Positions 7,498-13,993 are shown, numbered from the stretch's first letter. The stretch: 16,592 nucleotides of DNA from Caryophanales bacterium UBA3620 (GCA_002375205.1 DFLL01000026.1:1-16592); one strand, 5' to 3'. The notes: generated from the letters alone by a model not told the origin. Numbers and translations are program-made.

Positions 7498-8173
7498 AAT
7501 GGGAATGCTTTATGATGAAGTGTATTACTATATAGATAAATTGAATAATATTGATACAGATATGGATATTATTGTGTGCCCATCGGATATATATTTAGAG
7601 GCTTTTCTTAATAACTCAGATTATCCAGTTGGCTGTCAAAATGTTCATTATGATATAGATATTAATAATACTGGAGAAATCTCTACGATACAATTAAAGT
7701 CTTTGGGGGTTGAATATTGTTTGGTAGGTCATTATGAGAGAGTAAATAAATTTAATGAAATTCCAAGAATTGTAAATGAAAAATTACTTGGAATAGTCGA
7801 TGCAAATATTTTTCCAATTTTATTTTTTGGTGAGAGCGAGTCTGAAGACTATAAGGAAGCTATTCCTAAAAAGTTAGATGCATATTTAAATGAAGTTGAA
7901 AATATTGAATTTATTACTTTTGCTTATGAACCAGAGTATGCTGTAGGTACAGGAATTCTTCCTAGTGTTAGTAGGATAAAAGAAGTAACTGAGTTTATTT
8001 CTGGTTATTTGGAAAAAAAATATCATAAAAAGCCGAATTTGTTGTATGGAGGAAGTGTAGATTCTACTAATATTAAAGATATTATTAATATAGATAGTAT
8101 TAATGGTGTTGTAATTGGGGGCTTATCTTCAAATATAATGGAAGTAGAAAAAATAATTAATATGGTTAAGTAG
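7469..8173 (+). CDS. tpiA: divergent triosephosphate isomerase
   Basis: TIM interconverts dihydroxyacetone phosphate and glyceraldehyde 3-phosphate. At 234 residues it is shorter than the usual 250 or so. Catalytic residues are present: Asn8 and Lys10 in LNHKMG (usually NWKM), His88 in VGHYERV (usually IGHSERR), and Glu154 in FAYEPEYAVGTG, the start of the mobile loop. LLYGGSV (191-197) and VVIGGLS (214-220) form the phosphate-binding region. The Ser after the catalytic His, nearly invariant in the family, is Tyr here, and the NWK Trp is His. ATG 7469 has AAAGGAG (7454-7460) upstream, inside the previous gene. It is the last gene of the pgk unit, and a strong terminator begins at its stop codon. 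Confidence 0.9.
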   Translation: MKKLLVLNHKMGMLYDEVYYYIDKLNNIDTDMDIIVCPSDIYLEAFLNNSDYPVGCQNVHYDIDINNTGEISTIQLKSLGVEYCLVGHYERVNKFNEIPRIVNEKLLGIVDANIFPILFFGESESEDYKEAIPKKLDAYLNEVENIEFITFAYEPEYAVGTGILPSVSRIKEVTEFISGYLEKKYHKKPNLLYGGSVDSTNIKDIINIDSINGVVIGGLSSNIMEVEKIINMVK

Positions 8174-8204
8174 AGAAGTACGTAAATATTTCTCTATTTT
8201 TTTT
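8171..8204 (+). terminator. intrinsic terminator of the pgk-tpiA operon
   Basis: TAGAGAAGTA (8171-8180) pairs with TATTTCTCTA (8187-8196) with one G-T pair and a six-base loop. Eight T follow (8197-8204). The stem begins with the TAG stop codon. Confidence 0.88.
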
Positions 8205-8219
8205 AAGTCAAGTCTATAA

Positions 8220-8253
8220 TTCGACATATTTTGCTTAAATACTTTAGTACAAT
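8220..8253 (+). promoter_or_regulatory. candidate autoregulated Spo0A promoter of spo0A
   Basis: TTCGACA (8220-8226), a perfect reverse-orientation 0A box, lies 21 bases before TACAAT (8248-8253). No good -35 exists at 17-base spacing (CATATT instead), as expected for an activator-dependent promoter. A TATAAT (8215-8220) also abuts the box, so repression of a second promoter is possible. Confidence 0.6.
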
Positions 8254-8283
8254 AAAAGAGTAAAAGAAAGAAGGGTAAAAAAT

Positions 8284-9042
8284 ATGGAAAAAATTAAAGT
8301 GCTTATGATTGATGATAATGTTAATCTAGTAGGAATGGTTGAGGATTATTTTGAAGATAGTTCTCGTGTTGAAATTGTAGGAAAAGCATACGATGGCGAA
8401 GAAGGACTAGAAATTATAAGGGAGGGAAAGCTTAAATATGATCTTATTATACTTGACTTAATTATGCCTAAAAAGGATGGAATGGGAGTATTAAAAGAAT
8501 TAAAAAATGATGGTAGAAATGAAAATATCATTATTTGTACTTCTTATAATGCCCCTGAAACTATTAGAAAGGTAAGTGAATATGGAGTTAACTATTATAT
8601 ATTAAAACCTTTTAGTTTAGCTGACTTAGAGGAAAAAATATTAGAGTCTTTTGACGATACTATGAATTCTAAAAGTATTAATTTACTTAGTAGTAATCTC
8701 CAGATAAATATTAGTAGGATGCTTCATTCACTTGGGATGCCTTCGCATATTAAGGGTTATCAATATGTAAGGGAAGCTATTTCTATGGTATATAGTAATC
8801 CTGAAATAGTAGGTGGTATTACTAAAGAATTATATCCGGAACTTGCTAGTAAGTTTGATACTACTGTATCGAGAGTAGAAAGAGCTATTAGACATGCTAT
8901 TGAAGTATCTTGGAATAGAGGAGATTGGGACTTAATGGAGGAAGTATTTGGACATAGTGTTGATATAGATAAGGCAAAACCTACTAATTCAGAATTTATT
9001 GTGACAGTAGCGGATAAACTTAAATTGGAACAATATGTATAA
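8284..9042 (+). CDS. spo0A: sporulation master regulator Spo0A
   Basis: Spo0A is the response regulator that, once phosphorylated, binds 0A boxes and commits the cell to sporulation. The 252-residue protein has an N-terminal receiver domain with acidic pocket Asp10/Asp11, phospho-acceptor Asp58 (LIILDLIMP), Thr86 (IIICTSYN) and Lys108 (YYILKPF). A linker and a complete Spo0A_C DNA-binding domain (about 140-252) follow. The DNA-binding domain is strikingly conserved: LGMPSHIKGYQYVREAI, ITKELYPELASKF, recognition helix SRVERAIRHAIEVSW (196-210) and KAKPTNSEFIVTVADKLKLE. Binding to the classical 0A box is therefore expected. It is single-gene, with a terminator at its stop and AAGAAGGG before ATG 8284. 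No phosphorelay partner gene is in the window. Confidence 0.97.
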   Translation: MEKIKVLMIDDNVNLVGMVEDYFEDSSRVEIVGKAYDGEEGLEIIREGKLKYDLIILDLIMPKKDGMGVLKELKNDGRNENIIICTSYNAPETIRKVSEYGVNYYILKPFSLADLEEKILESFDDTMNSKSINLLSSNLQINISRMLHSLGMPSHIKGYQYVREAISMVYSNPEIVGGITKELYPELASKFDTTVSRVERAIRHAIEVSWNRGDWDLMEEVFGHSVDIDKAKPTNSEFIVTVADKLKLEQYV

Positions 9043-9067
9043 GGAAATCTTATTGATTTCTTTTTTT
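9041..9067 (+). terminator. intrinsic terminator of spo0A
   Basis: AAGGAAATC (9041-9049), loop TTATT, GATTTCTTT (9055-9063), with T continuing to 9067. It begins at the TAA stop, and the T-run leads directly into the next promoter's TTTGACA. Confidence 0.87.
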
Positions 9068-9098
9068 GACAAATATTTTTCATTTATTGTTATATAAT
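9065..9098 (+). promoter_or_regulatory. promoter of the SH3-like gene, 0A-box-like architecture
   Basis: TTTGACA (9065-9071) differs from the TTCGACA box by one base. TATAAT (9093-9098) starts exactly 28 bases after the first base of the box, as in the three TTCGACA promoters of this window. Read as a plain TTGACA/TATAAT pair the spacer would be 21 bases, too long for unaided sigma-A. An alternative is TTGACA with TATATA (9091-9096) at 19 bases, preceded by TG-T. Confidence 0.5.
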
Positions 9099-9164
9099 AT
9101 AAATGAAAATAAAAATACTTGAAATATTTTCTATTCTATTATAAAATTACATTAGGAGGATAAT

Positions 9165-10244
9165 ATGGAAGATATTGAAAAGGAAATAGCTGAAGAAGAA
9201 GGTCATGATAATATAGAAATGCTTCATGAAAATAGTGAAAAGGAGAATAAAAGGAAAGAGGATGATAATATCAGATTTAGTAAAATGGGTAGTAATCAAG
9301 ATAAAAAAAGAAATATTATAATTATAGTTTTCATAGTAATAGCGGTTATTCTTATTGGAGTAATTGGAATTATTACTTTAACTAAAGAAGGTGATAAGTC
9401 TAATAATAAAGATGACGATAATACTGAAGAAGTAGTTAAAGAGGATATTAACAAGAAAGTTTCTTATGTTGCTTGTGATGATGCTTCTGGACATCTTAAT
9501 GTTAGAAATTCGATAGCTGGAGATATAATAGATGGTCTTTCTTGTTTTGAAGAAGTAGAATTGCTTGAAGAGGCAGGAAGTAGTGATATTTGTGATAAAT
9601 GGTATAGAGTTAATTATCAAAGAAAAGGAAACACTTATACAGGATATGTATGTGGTAAATATGTTAAAGAGTCTATTACTGATGCTACTTCTATTAAAAA
9701 AATGAGAGAAGTAATAGATAAAGTTAATAAATATTATGATGATAATCAAGTAATGGTCTACTGTGGTGGAACCACTGATAGTAAAACAATTCAAATAAAA
9801 GAGGATGGTCATACTTTTGATGCTCAATATTTAAAATCTGAGTTTAAATCAATAGAGGAACTTAAAAAGTATATTTTAACATTTATGGATGAATCTTTAA
9901 TTAAAGTTAAATTAGAAGTATCAGATTATAATAATCCTAAGATGTTTGATAACTACTATGAAATAGATGGTAATTTATATTGCAGAAATTATTCTGCTAA
10001 AGGATGGCATAATTTATATACTGGTAATTATAATATAGAAGTGGTAAGTGAAACTGAAAATATTATTAATTTGAGAATAGCTTATGAATATTTAGATGAG
10101 AACAAAGTAGATGAAAATGGGGGATGCTCTCTTACTAATATTTCTTCTTGTCCTACTTCTTATTTTAAATATGTTATCAAAAATGCCACTTTAAGTAGAA
10201 ATAATGGTAATTATATAGTTACTAAAATGGAATTCCATGATTAA
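9165..10244 (+). CDS. membrane-anchored extracytoplasmic SH3-like protein, Cys-rich
   Basis: No named family is recognised beyond the SH3b-like part. The 359-residue protein has a highly acidic cytoplasmic N-terminus (1-46), a membrane helix (51-72, IIIIVFIVIAVILIGVIGII) and an acidic linker. A bacterial SH3-like segment (about 99-170) shows LNVRNSIAGDIIDGL, the 'LNVRS-x-G' pattern, and KWYRVNYQRKGNTYTGYVCGKYV. A C-terminal domain of about 190 residues is unassigned. All eight cysteines (104, 127, 143, 163, 200, 273, 321, 329) lie outside the membrane and none inside. A consensus TAGGAGGA site precedes ATG 9165. It follows spo0A as a separate unit with a 0A-box-like promoter, so a spore- or envelope-related role is plausible but unproven. 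Confidence 0.82.
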   Translation: MEDIEKEIAEEEGHDNIEMLHENSEKENKRKEDDNIRFSKMGSNQDKKRNIIIIVFIVIAVILIGVIGIITLTKEGDKSNNKDDDNTEEVVKEDINKKVSYVACDDASGHLNVRNSIAGDIIDGLSCFEEVELLEEAGSSDICDKWYRVNYQRKGNTYTGYVCGKYVKESITDATSIKKMREVIDKVNKYYDDNQVMVYCGGTTDSKTIQIKEDGHTFDAQYLKSEFKSIEELKKYILTFMDESLIKVKLEVSDYNNPKMFDNYYEIDGNLYCRNYSAKGWHNLYTGNYNIEVVSETENIINLRIAYEYLDENKVDENGGCSLTNISSCPTSYFKYVIKNATLSRNNGNYIVTKMEFHD

Positions 10245-10292
10245 ATAATATAGAAATCTTATTAAAAAGATAAAATCCAATTGAAATATAAA

Positions 10293-10337
10293 AGAAAAAG
10301 AGAAAATAATTAATGAAAACTATTTTTTCTTTTTTTT
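10293..10337 (+). terminator. AT-only terminator after the SH3-like gene
   Basis: A purine-rich arm (10293-10308, ending GAGAAAATA) pairs over 16 bases, with two G-T pairs, with a T-rich arm (10321-10336, TATTTTTTCTTTTTTT). The loop is 12 bases. There are few GC pairs, so it is weaker than the others in the window. Confidence 0.5.
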
Positions 10338-10402
10338 ACCTTATTAATAATTATGGTATTCTAAGTTTTTAGTATTGTTAATATATATGCTGAAGAAGAT
10401 AT

Positions 10403-10543
10403 ATGAACTCTTGTTACAATCAAGGATATTTTTATGAACTTTCCTACTATTATAAAGGAATATTTTATATATTAGAGTATGGAGAGTTAATGATAGTTAA
10501 GATGGTTTATAAAAAAATGAAAAATATATCAAAAAATACTTGA
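10403..10543 (+). CDS. possible 46-residue small protein
   Basis: ATG 10403 to TGA 10543 encodes a Tyr-rich peptide beginning MNSCYNQGYFYELSYYY and ending basic (KKMKNISKNT). In its favour, its stop lies inside an AT-rich hairpin (10520-10552), as the stop codons of several real genes here lie at their terminators. Against it, only a weak GAAGAAG precedes the start and I recognise no family. A 16-codon ORF (from ATG 10387) overlaps it in another frame, so the stretch may instead be a decayed gene. Confidence 0.22.
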   Translation: MNSCYNQGYFYELSYYYKGIFYILEYGELMIVKMVYKKMKNISKNT

Positions 10544-10552
10544 TATATTTTT
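10520..10552 (+). terminator. perfect 13-bp AT-rich hairpin upstream of lon
   Basis: AAAAATATATCAA (10520-10532) is perfectly complementary to TTGATATATTTTT (10540-10552) around a seven-base loop. The downstream arm ends in five T. It could terminate a small transcript from 10403 or from the SH3-like gene. Confidence 0.5.
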
Positions 10553-10590
10553 ATTTTATGATAATATAAATAATCAAGAAAGGAAGCGAT

Positions 10591-10629
10591 GTACCCAATA
10601 TAATTATTATTATTTTTGGGTACTTTTTT
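10591..10629 (+). terminator. terminator-like hairpin in the lon leader
   Basis: GTACCCAA (10591-10598) pairs perfectly with TTGGGTAC (10616-10623) around a 17-base AT loop, followed by six T (10624-10629). It lies only 20 bases before the lon start codon, so lon transcripts begun upstream must read through it. A five-codon ORF (ATG TAC CCA ATA TAA, 10589-10603) after AAAGGAAG covers the left arm. Confidence 0.6.
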
Positions 10630-10648
10630 CTTAACTTGGAGGTGCAAG

Positions 10649-12943
10649 ATGGTTGAGACTAATTTACCGATACTGTATTTAAGAGAAGAAGTTTTACTTC
10701 CTTTTAATGAGTTGAGGTTAGAGTTTACACTTGATAAAGATAAAGAAATATTAAATATCGCCGAGAAATATCATAATAGTCATTTACTCTTGGTTAATTT
10801 AATTGATAGATTAGAAGAAGAACCTGATATTAGTAATTTATCTAAGTATGCTATTTTAGGTAAAATTAAATCTAAAATAGTTCTTCCTAATGGTATAGCA
10901 AGAGTAGTTATTTCTGGTATAGATAGAGTAGAAATTATTAATTATATAGAGACAGAAAAAGGTATGTTTGCTTTTGTAATACCTACAAAAGAATATGATT
11001 ATAATGAAGTTGAAGCTGCTGCTTTAAGAAGAGTATTATATAGAAAATTAGATGAATATATTGATATATCTCCTTATATGTCTAATACTGTTTTAGGTAG
11101 AATAACGGATGTTAAAGATATTGGTAAACTATCGGATATTATTGTATCAGAACTTCCACTTGATTATATGGATATGTTTAAGTATGTATCTATTACAAAT
11201 CCGATGGATAGAATAAGGAAAATTATAGAGGATTTATCTAAGGAAATAGAAACTGTCAAACTTGAAAATGAGATAGAAGATTCTCTTAAAATTAGAATGG
11301 AAGAAGAGCAAAGAGAATATATGCTTAAGGAAAAAATTAGGCTTATTAAAGAAGAACTTGGAGAATCAGATTTAAAAGAAGATGATATTAATAAGATAAG
11401 AAAGAAAATGGAAGAGAAAGAATTACCTGATAATATTGTTAAGAGGCTTAATGAGGAGTTAGATAGATATTCTCTTACTAGTCCTGCTTCTCCGGAGGTT
11501 ACGACAATTAGAACATATATTGATTGGCTCCTTAGTCTTCCTTGGAATACTGAATCGAAAGATATTACGGATGTCAAGAAAATAGAAGAAGCACTTGACA
11601 GTTCACATTTTGGTCTTGAGTCGGTTAAGAAAAGAATTATTGAGTATATAGCAGTTAAAAAGAAAACTAATTCATCTTCTAGTCCTATTATTTGTTTAGT
11701 AGGACCACCAGGGGTTGGTAAAACCTCTCTTGCCAGTAGTATTGCTAAAGCATTAGGCAAAGATTTTGTTAAGGTATCACTTGGGGGTATTAATGATGAA
11801 GCTGAAATACTAGGACATAGAAGAACTTATGTTGGTGCTTCTCCTGGTAAGATAATTCAGCAAATGAAAAAAGCTAAGACAATGAATCCCGTATTTTTAA
11901 TTGATGAAGTCGATAAACTTACGAAAGATTATAAGGGTGATCCAGCTTCTGCTTTACTTGAAATATTGGATAGAGAACAAAATGCTAAATTTTGTGATAA
12001 TTATATTGAAGAAGAATTTGATTTGTCAAAAGTATTATTTATATTAACCGCTAATAACATTGCTAGTGTACCTGCACCATTACTTGATAGATTAGAAATT
12101 ATAGAGTTATCTAGTTATACGATATATGAAAAGATTAATATTGCTAAACATTATTTAATTCCTAATTTACTTAATGATTATAAGGTTAAGAATATTAAAT
12201 TTACAGATGCTGCAATAGAAAGAATTATTACTTCTTATACGAAAGAAGCTGGTGCTAGAGACTTATATAGACAGATTGATTCAATTATTAGAAAAGCTAT
12301 TATATCAAAGGATAAGAATAAGAAGTGTGAGATATTACAATCTGATGTTGAAGCATTCTTAGGGCCTTCTAAATATAATTTGGCTAGTAATGATGAGAAT
12401 AATAAAACGGGTATTGTTAATGGACTTGCTTATACTTTATATGGTGGCTCTATTCTTAAGGTAACATGTACTTTATATCCTGGTAAAGGTAATATTACTT
12501 TAACTGGTGCTTTAGGAGATGTTATTAAAGAAAGTATTTATATAGCTCTTTCTTATATTAAGGCTAATAGTGTTAAGTTTAAAATAGACTATAAGATATT
12601 TGAAGAAAGTGATTTTCACTTTCACATTGAAGAAGGTAGTACTCCTAAAGATGGACCGTCAGCGGGTATTACGATTGTAACTGCTATTCTTAGTTTACTT
12701 AAGAATAGGATTATTAGTAATAAGGTATCAATGACAGGAGAAATAACTTTAAGAGGTAAAGTACTTCCCGTAGGAGGTCTTAAAGAAAAACTTATTAGTG
12801 CCGTTACTAATGGTATTGATACGGTTTATTTACCACTTGATTCTTCGAAAGATTTAGTAAGTCTTCCTAGTGAAGTAAGAGATAAACTTAATATTATTCT
12901 AGTAGAAGATTATGAGGATTTATATAAGAGATTATTTAAATAA
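10649..12943 (+). CDS. lon: ATP-dependent protease Lon (LonA)
   Basis: Lon is a soluble hexameric AAA+ serine protease that degrades misfolded and regulatory proteins. The 764-residue protein has the LAN N-terminal domain (about 5-200, LPILYLREEVLLPFNELRLEF), a coiled-coil (about 205-275), the AAA+ module and the LonA protease domain. Walker A GPPGVGKT is at 352-359 and Walker B VFLIDEVD has Asp419/Glu420. The protease dyad is Ser671 in PKDGPSAGIT and Lys714 in VGGLKEKL. ATG 10649 is chosen because TTGGAGGTG (10636-10644) is ideally placed; a TTG at 10616 in the same frame lies inside the leader hairpin. I saw no CIRCE or CtsR operator. The leader contains a terminator-like hairpin, and a strong terminator follows the stop. 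Confidence 0.97.
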   Translation: MVETNLPILYLREEVLLPFNELRLEFTLDKDKEILNIAEKYHNSHLLLVNLIDRLEEEPDISNLSKYAILGKIKSKIVLPNGIARVVISGIDRVEIINYIETEKGMFAFVIPTKEYDYNEVEAAALRRVLYRKLDEYIDISPYMSNTVLGRITDVKDIGKLSDIIVSELPLDYMDMFKYVSITNPMDRIRKIIEDLSKEIETVKLENEIEDSLKIRMEEEQREYMLKEKIRLIKEELGESDLKEDDINKIRKKMEEKELPDNIVKRLNEELDRYSLTSPASPEVTTIRTYIDWLLSLPWNTESKDITDVKKIEEALDSSHFGLESVKKRIIEYIAVKKKTNSSSSPIICLVGPPGVGKTSLASSIAKALGKDFVKVSLGGINDEAEILGHRRTYVGASPGKIIQQMKKAKTMNPVFLIDEVDKLTKDYKGDPASALLEILDREQNAKFCDNYIEEEFDLSKVLFILTANNIASVPAPLLDRLEIIELSSYTIYEKINIAKHYLIPNLLNDYKVKNIKFTDAAIERIITSYTKEAGARDLYRQIDSIIRKAIISKDKNKKCEILQSDVEAFLGPSKYNLASNDENNKTGIVNGLAYTLYGGSILKVTCTLYPGKGNITLTGALGDVIKESIYIALSYIKANSVKFKIDYKIFEESDFHFHIEEGSTPKDGPSAGITIVTAILSLLKNRIISNKVSMTGEITLRGKVLPVGGLKEKLISAVTNGIDTVYLPLDSSKDLVSLPSEVRDKLNIILVEDYEDLYKRLFK

Positions 12944-12973
12944 AAAATTCTAGATTTATTCTGGAATTTTTTT
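12942..12973 (+). terminator. intrinsic terminator of lon
   Basis: AAAAAATTCTAGA (12942-12954) pairs with TCTGGAATTTTTT (12960-12972) with one G-T pair and a five-base loop, and T continues to 12973. The stem begins in the TAA stop codon. Confidence 0.88.
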
Positions 12974-13005
12974 AATAGGAAATAATAAATATTAAAATAG
13001 CTATC

Positions 13006-13034
13006 TTGACTACTTATTATATAGTCATTATAAT
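13006..13034 (+). promoter_or_regulatory. near-consensus sigma-A promoter with operator-like inverted repeat before dinD
   Basis: TTGACT (13006-13011), 17-base spacer, TATAAT (13029-13034): the best conventional promoter in the window. TGACTA (13007-13012) and its reverse complement TAGTCA (13022-13027) flank nine bases between the two hexamers, where a repressor would block polymerase. About 90 bases of leader precede the GTG start. The repeat does not match the Gram-positive LexA box (CGAAC-N4-GTTCG). Confidence 0.75.
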
Positions 13035-13127
13035 AGATAATTACAAAATGGAGAACAGAAAGAGATAGGTGATATAATAAAAAATAAGTTTTTAAATATA
13101 TAAAATATAAAAGAAAGGAATGAAAAA

Positions 13128-13457
13128 GTGTTAGATAATAATTTAGAAAAAATTAATAGCAATATTTTTGAAAATATTAAACATATTGATAAAGAAGGTA
13201 ATGAATATTGGGAAGCAAGAGAATTACAAAAGGTATTAGATTATACGGAATGGAGAAAATTTGAAAATGTTATAAAGAAGTCTATTATTTCGTGTGAGTC
13301 AAGTAATAATAGTACTCTAGACCATTTTGTCGGCGCCGACAAAATCGTGAAAGCTGGGGCAACGACAAAAGAGGTAAATGATTATAAATTATCTAGATAT
13401 GCTTGTTATTTAATTGCTCAGAATGTTGGAAAGCTGATTCGAGAAAGAAAGTTGTAG
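13128..13457 (+). CDS. dinD: DinD-like protein, N-terminal part of a frameshifted gene
   Basis: This is the N-terminal 109 residues of a DNA-damage-inducible protein D homologue. E. coli DinD is SOS-induced and acts on RecA filaments; other members are widespread and poorly characterised. Family motifs run in order: HIDKEGNEYWEARELQKVLDYTEWRKFENVI (about 19-49), then DHFVGADKIVKAGATT and DYKLSRYACYLIAQN (about 64-102). Similarity stops after LIAQN. The frame then reads VGKLIRERKL and ends, while the expected continuation (ADSRKKVVALAQTYFAIQTR) is one frame away. The gap between AAT (to 13424) and GCT (13433) is eight bases, so one extra base restores one reading frame. The GTG start follows AAAGGA. 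Codons 64-82 are unusually GC-rich for this genome and contain a 22-base palindrome. Confidence 0.85.
   Translation: MLDNNLEKINSNIFENIKHIDKEGNEYWEARELQKVLDYTEWRKFENVIKKSIISCESSNNSTLDHFVGADKIVKAGATTKEVNDYKLSRYACYLIAQNVGKLIRERKL
13324..13345 (+). repeat. 22-bp perfect palindrome inside dinD
   Basis: The half-site ATTTTGTCGGC (13324-13334) is followed directly by its exact reverse complement (13335-13345), centred on GGCGCC. It is far more GC-rich than its surroundings and encodes the conserved DHFVGADK stretch. Confidence 0.9.
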
Positions 13458-13963
13458 CTCTTGCTCAGACATATTTTGCTATTCAGACAAGAAAGATGGA
13501 ACTTCTTGAAAGGGATTATAATAGTCTTACAGAAGATGAGAAAAGACTATATCAAAGGAGTTTAACAAAGAAAGGTAATTATACTTTAAATCAGACTGCT
13601 AAAAAGGCTGGGGTAAAGAACTTTGATAAATTTCATAATGCTGGCTATAAAGGGTTATATAACGGGGAAACTGCGGGTGATATAGCTAAAAGAAAAGGAT
13701 TAAGATATAGGGAGGATATTTTAGATAATATGGGTAGTGATGAACTTGCTGCGAATCTTTTTAGAATATCTCAGACTGAACAAAAGATAAGAAATGATAA
13801 TGTAGAGGGAGAGAGTAAAGCAAATAATGTCCACTATAAAGTTGGGAAAAAAAATAGAAAGACAATTAAAGAATTAGGTGGTATGATGCCGGAAGATATG
13901 CCTACTCCTAATAAGAGTTTAAAAGAACTAGAGAAGGTAAATAAAAAGGAAATTGATATTTAA
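13403..13963 (+). CDS. dinD: DinD-like protein, C-terminal part of a frameshifted gene
   Basis: This frame carries the rest of DinD. True homology begins near 13433 (ADSRKKVVALAQTYFAIQTRKMELLERDY). It continues with LTEDEKRLYQRSLTKKGN, KAGVKNFDKFHNAGYKGLYNGETAGDIAKRKGL, LDNMGSDELAANLFRISQTEQKI, NNVHYKVGKKNRKTIKELGGMMPEDMPTPNKSLKELE, all matching the family to its normal C-terminus. The first residues (MLFNCSECWK) are just out-of-frame reading of the N-terminal part. ATG 13403 has no ribosome binding site, so independent translation is doubtful. Either the gene is a recent pseudogene, or a -1 shift near 13425-13433 joins the halves, or the assembly lacks a base. Everything past the lesion is intact, so the change is recent or an artefact. 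Joined, the product would be about 280 residues, normal for DinD. Confidence 0.83.
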   Translation: MLFNCSECWKADSRKKVVALAQTYFAIQTRKMELLERDYNSLTEDEKRLYQRSLTKKGNYTLNQTAKKAGVKNFDKFHNAGYKGLYNGETAGDIAKRKGLRYREDILDNMGSDELAANLFRISQTEQKIRNDNVEGESKANNVHYKVGKKNRKTIKELGGMMPEDMPTPNKSLKELEKVNKKEIDI

Positions 13964-13993
13964 AAAATTACAGAGAAATTACTCTGTAATTTT
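13961..13993 (-). terminator. bidirectional terminator between dinD and the metallophosphoesterase gene
   Basis: AAAATTACAGAG (13964-13975) pairs perfectly with CTCTGTAATTTT (13982-13993). On the reverse strand the stem is followed by T to about 13962, giving a full intrinsic terminator for the reverse genes. On the forward strand the T-run is within the arm and serves dinD. The reverse gene's stop codon lies in the loop and the dinD stop abuts the left arm. Confidence 0.85.

Noticed and set aside
10616..10648. An upstream in-frame TTG start that would give Lon 11 extra residues
   Set aside because: It lies in the right arm of the leader hairpin with no correctly spaced ribosome binding site, whereas ATG 10649 has TTGGAGGTG.
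11164..11760. Long open frame on the reverse strand inside lon, and similar reverse frames at 9378-9827 and 8760-9083
   Set aside because: They are antisense to well-supported genes, have no ribosome binding sites or recognisable domains, and follow from codon bias.
13425..13433. Programmed -1 frameshift site joining the two halves of dinD
   Set aside because: The sequence around the break (GTTGGAAAG) is not an X-XXY-YYZ slippery heptamer, and I saw no strong stem just downstream. A mutation or missing base is more likely.
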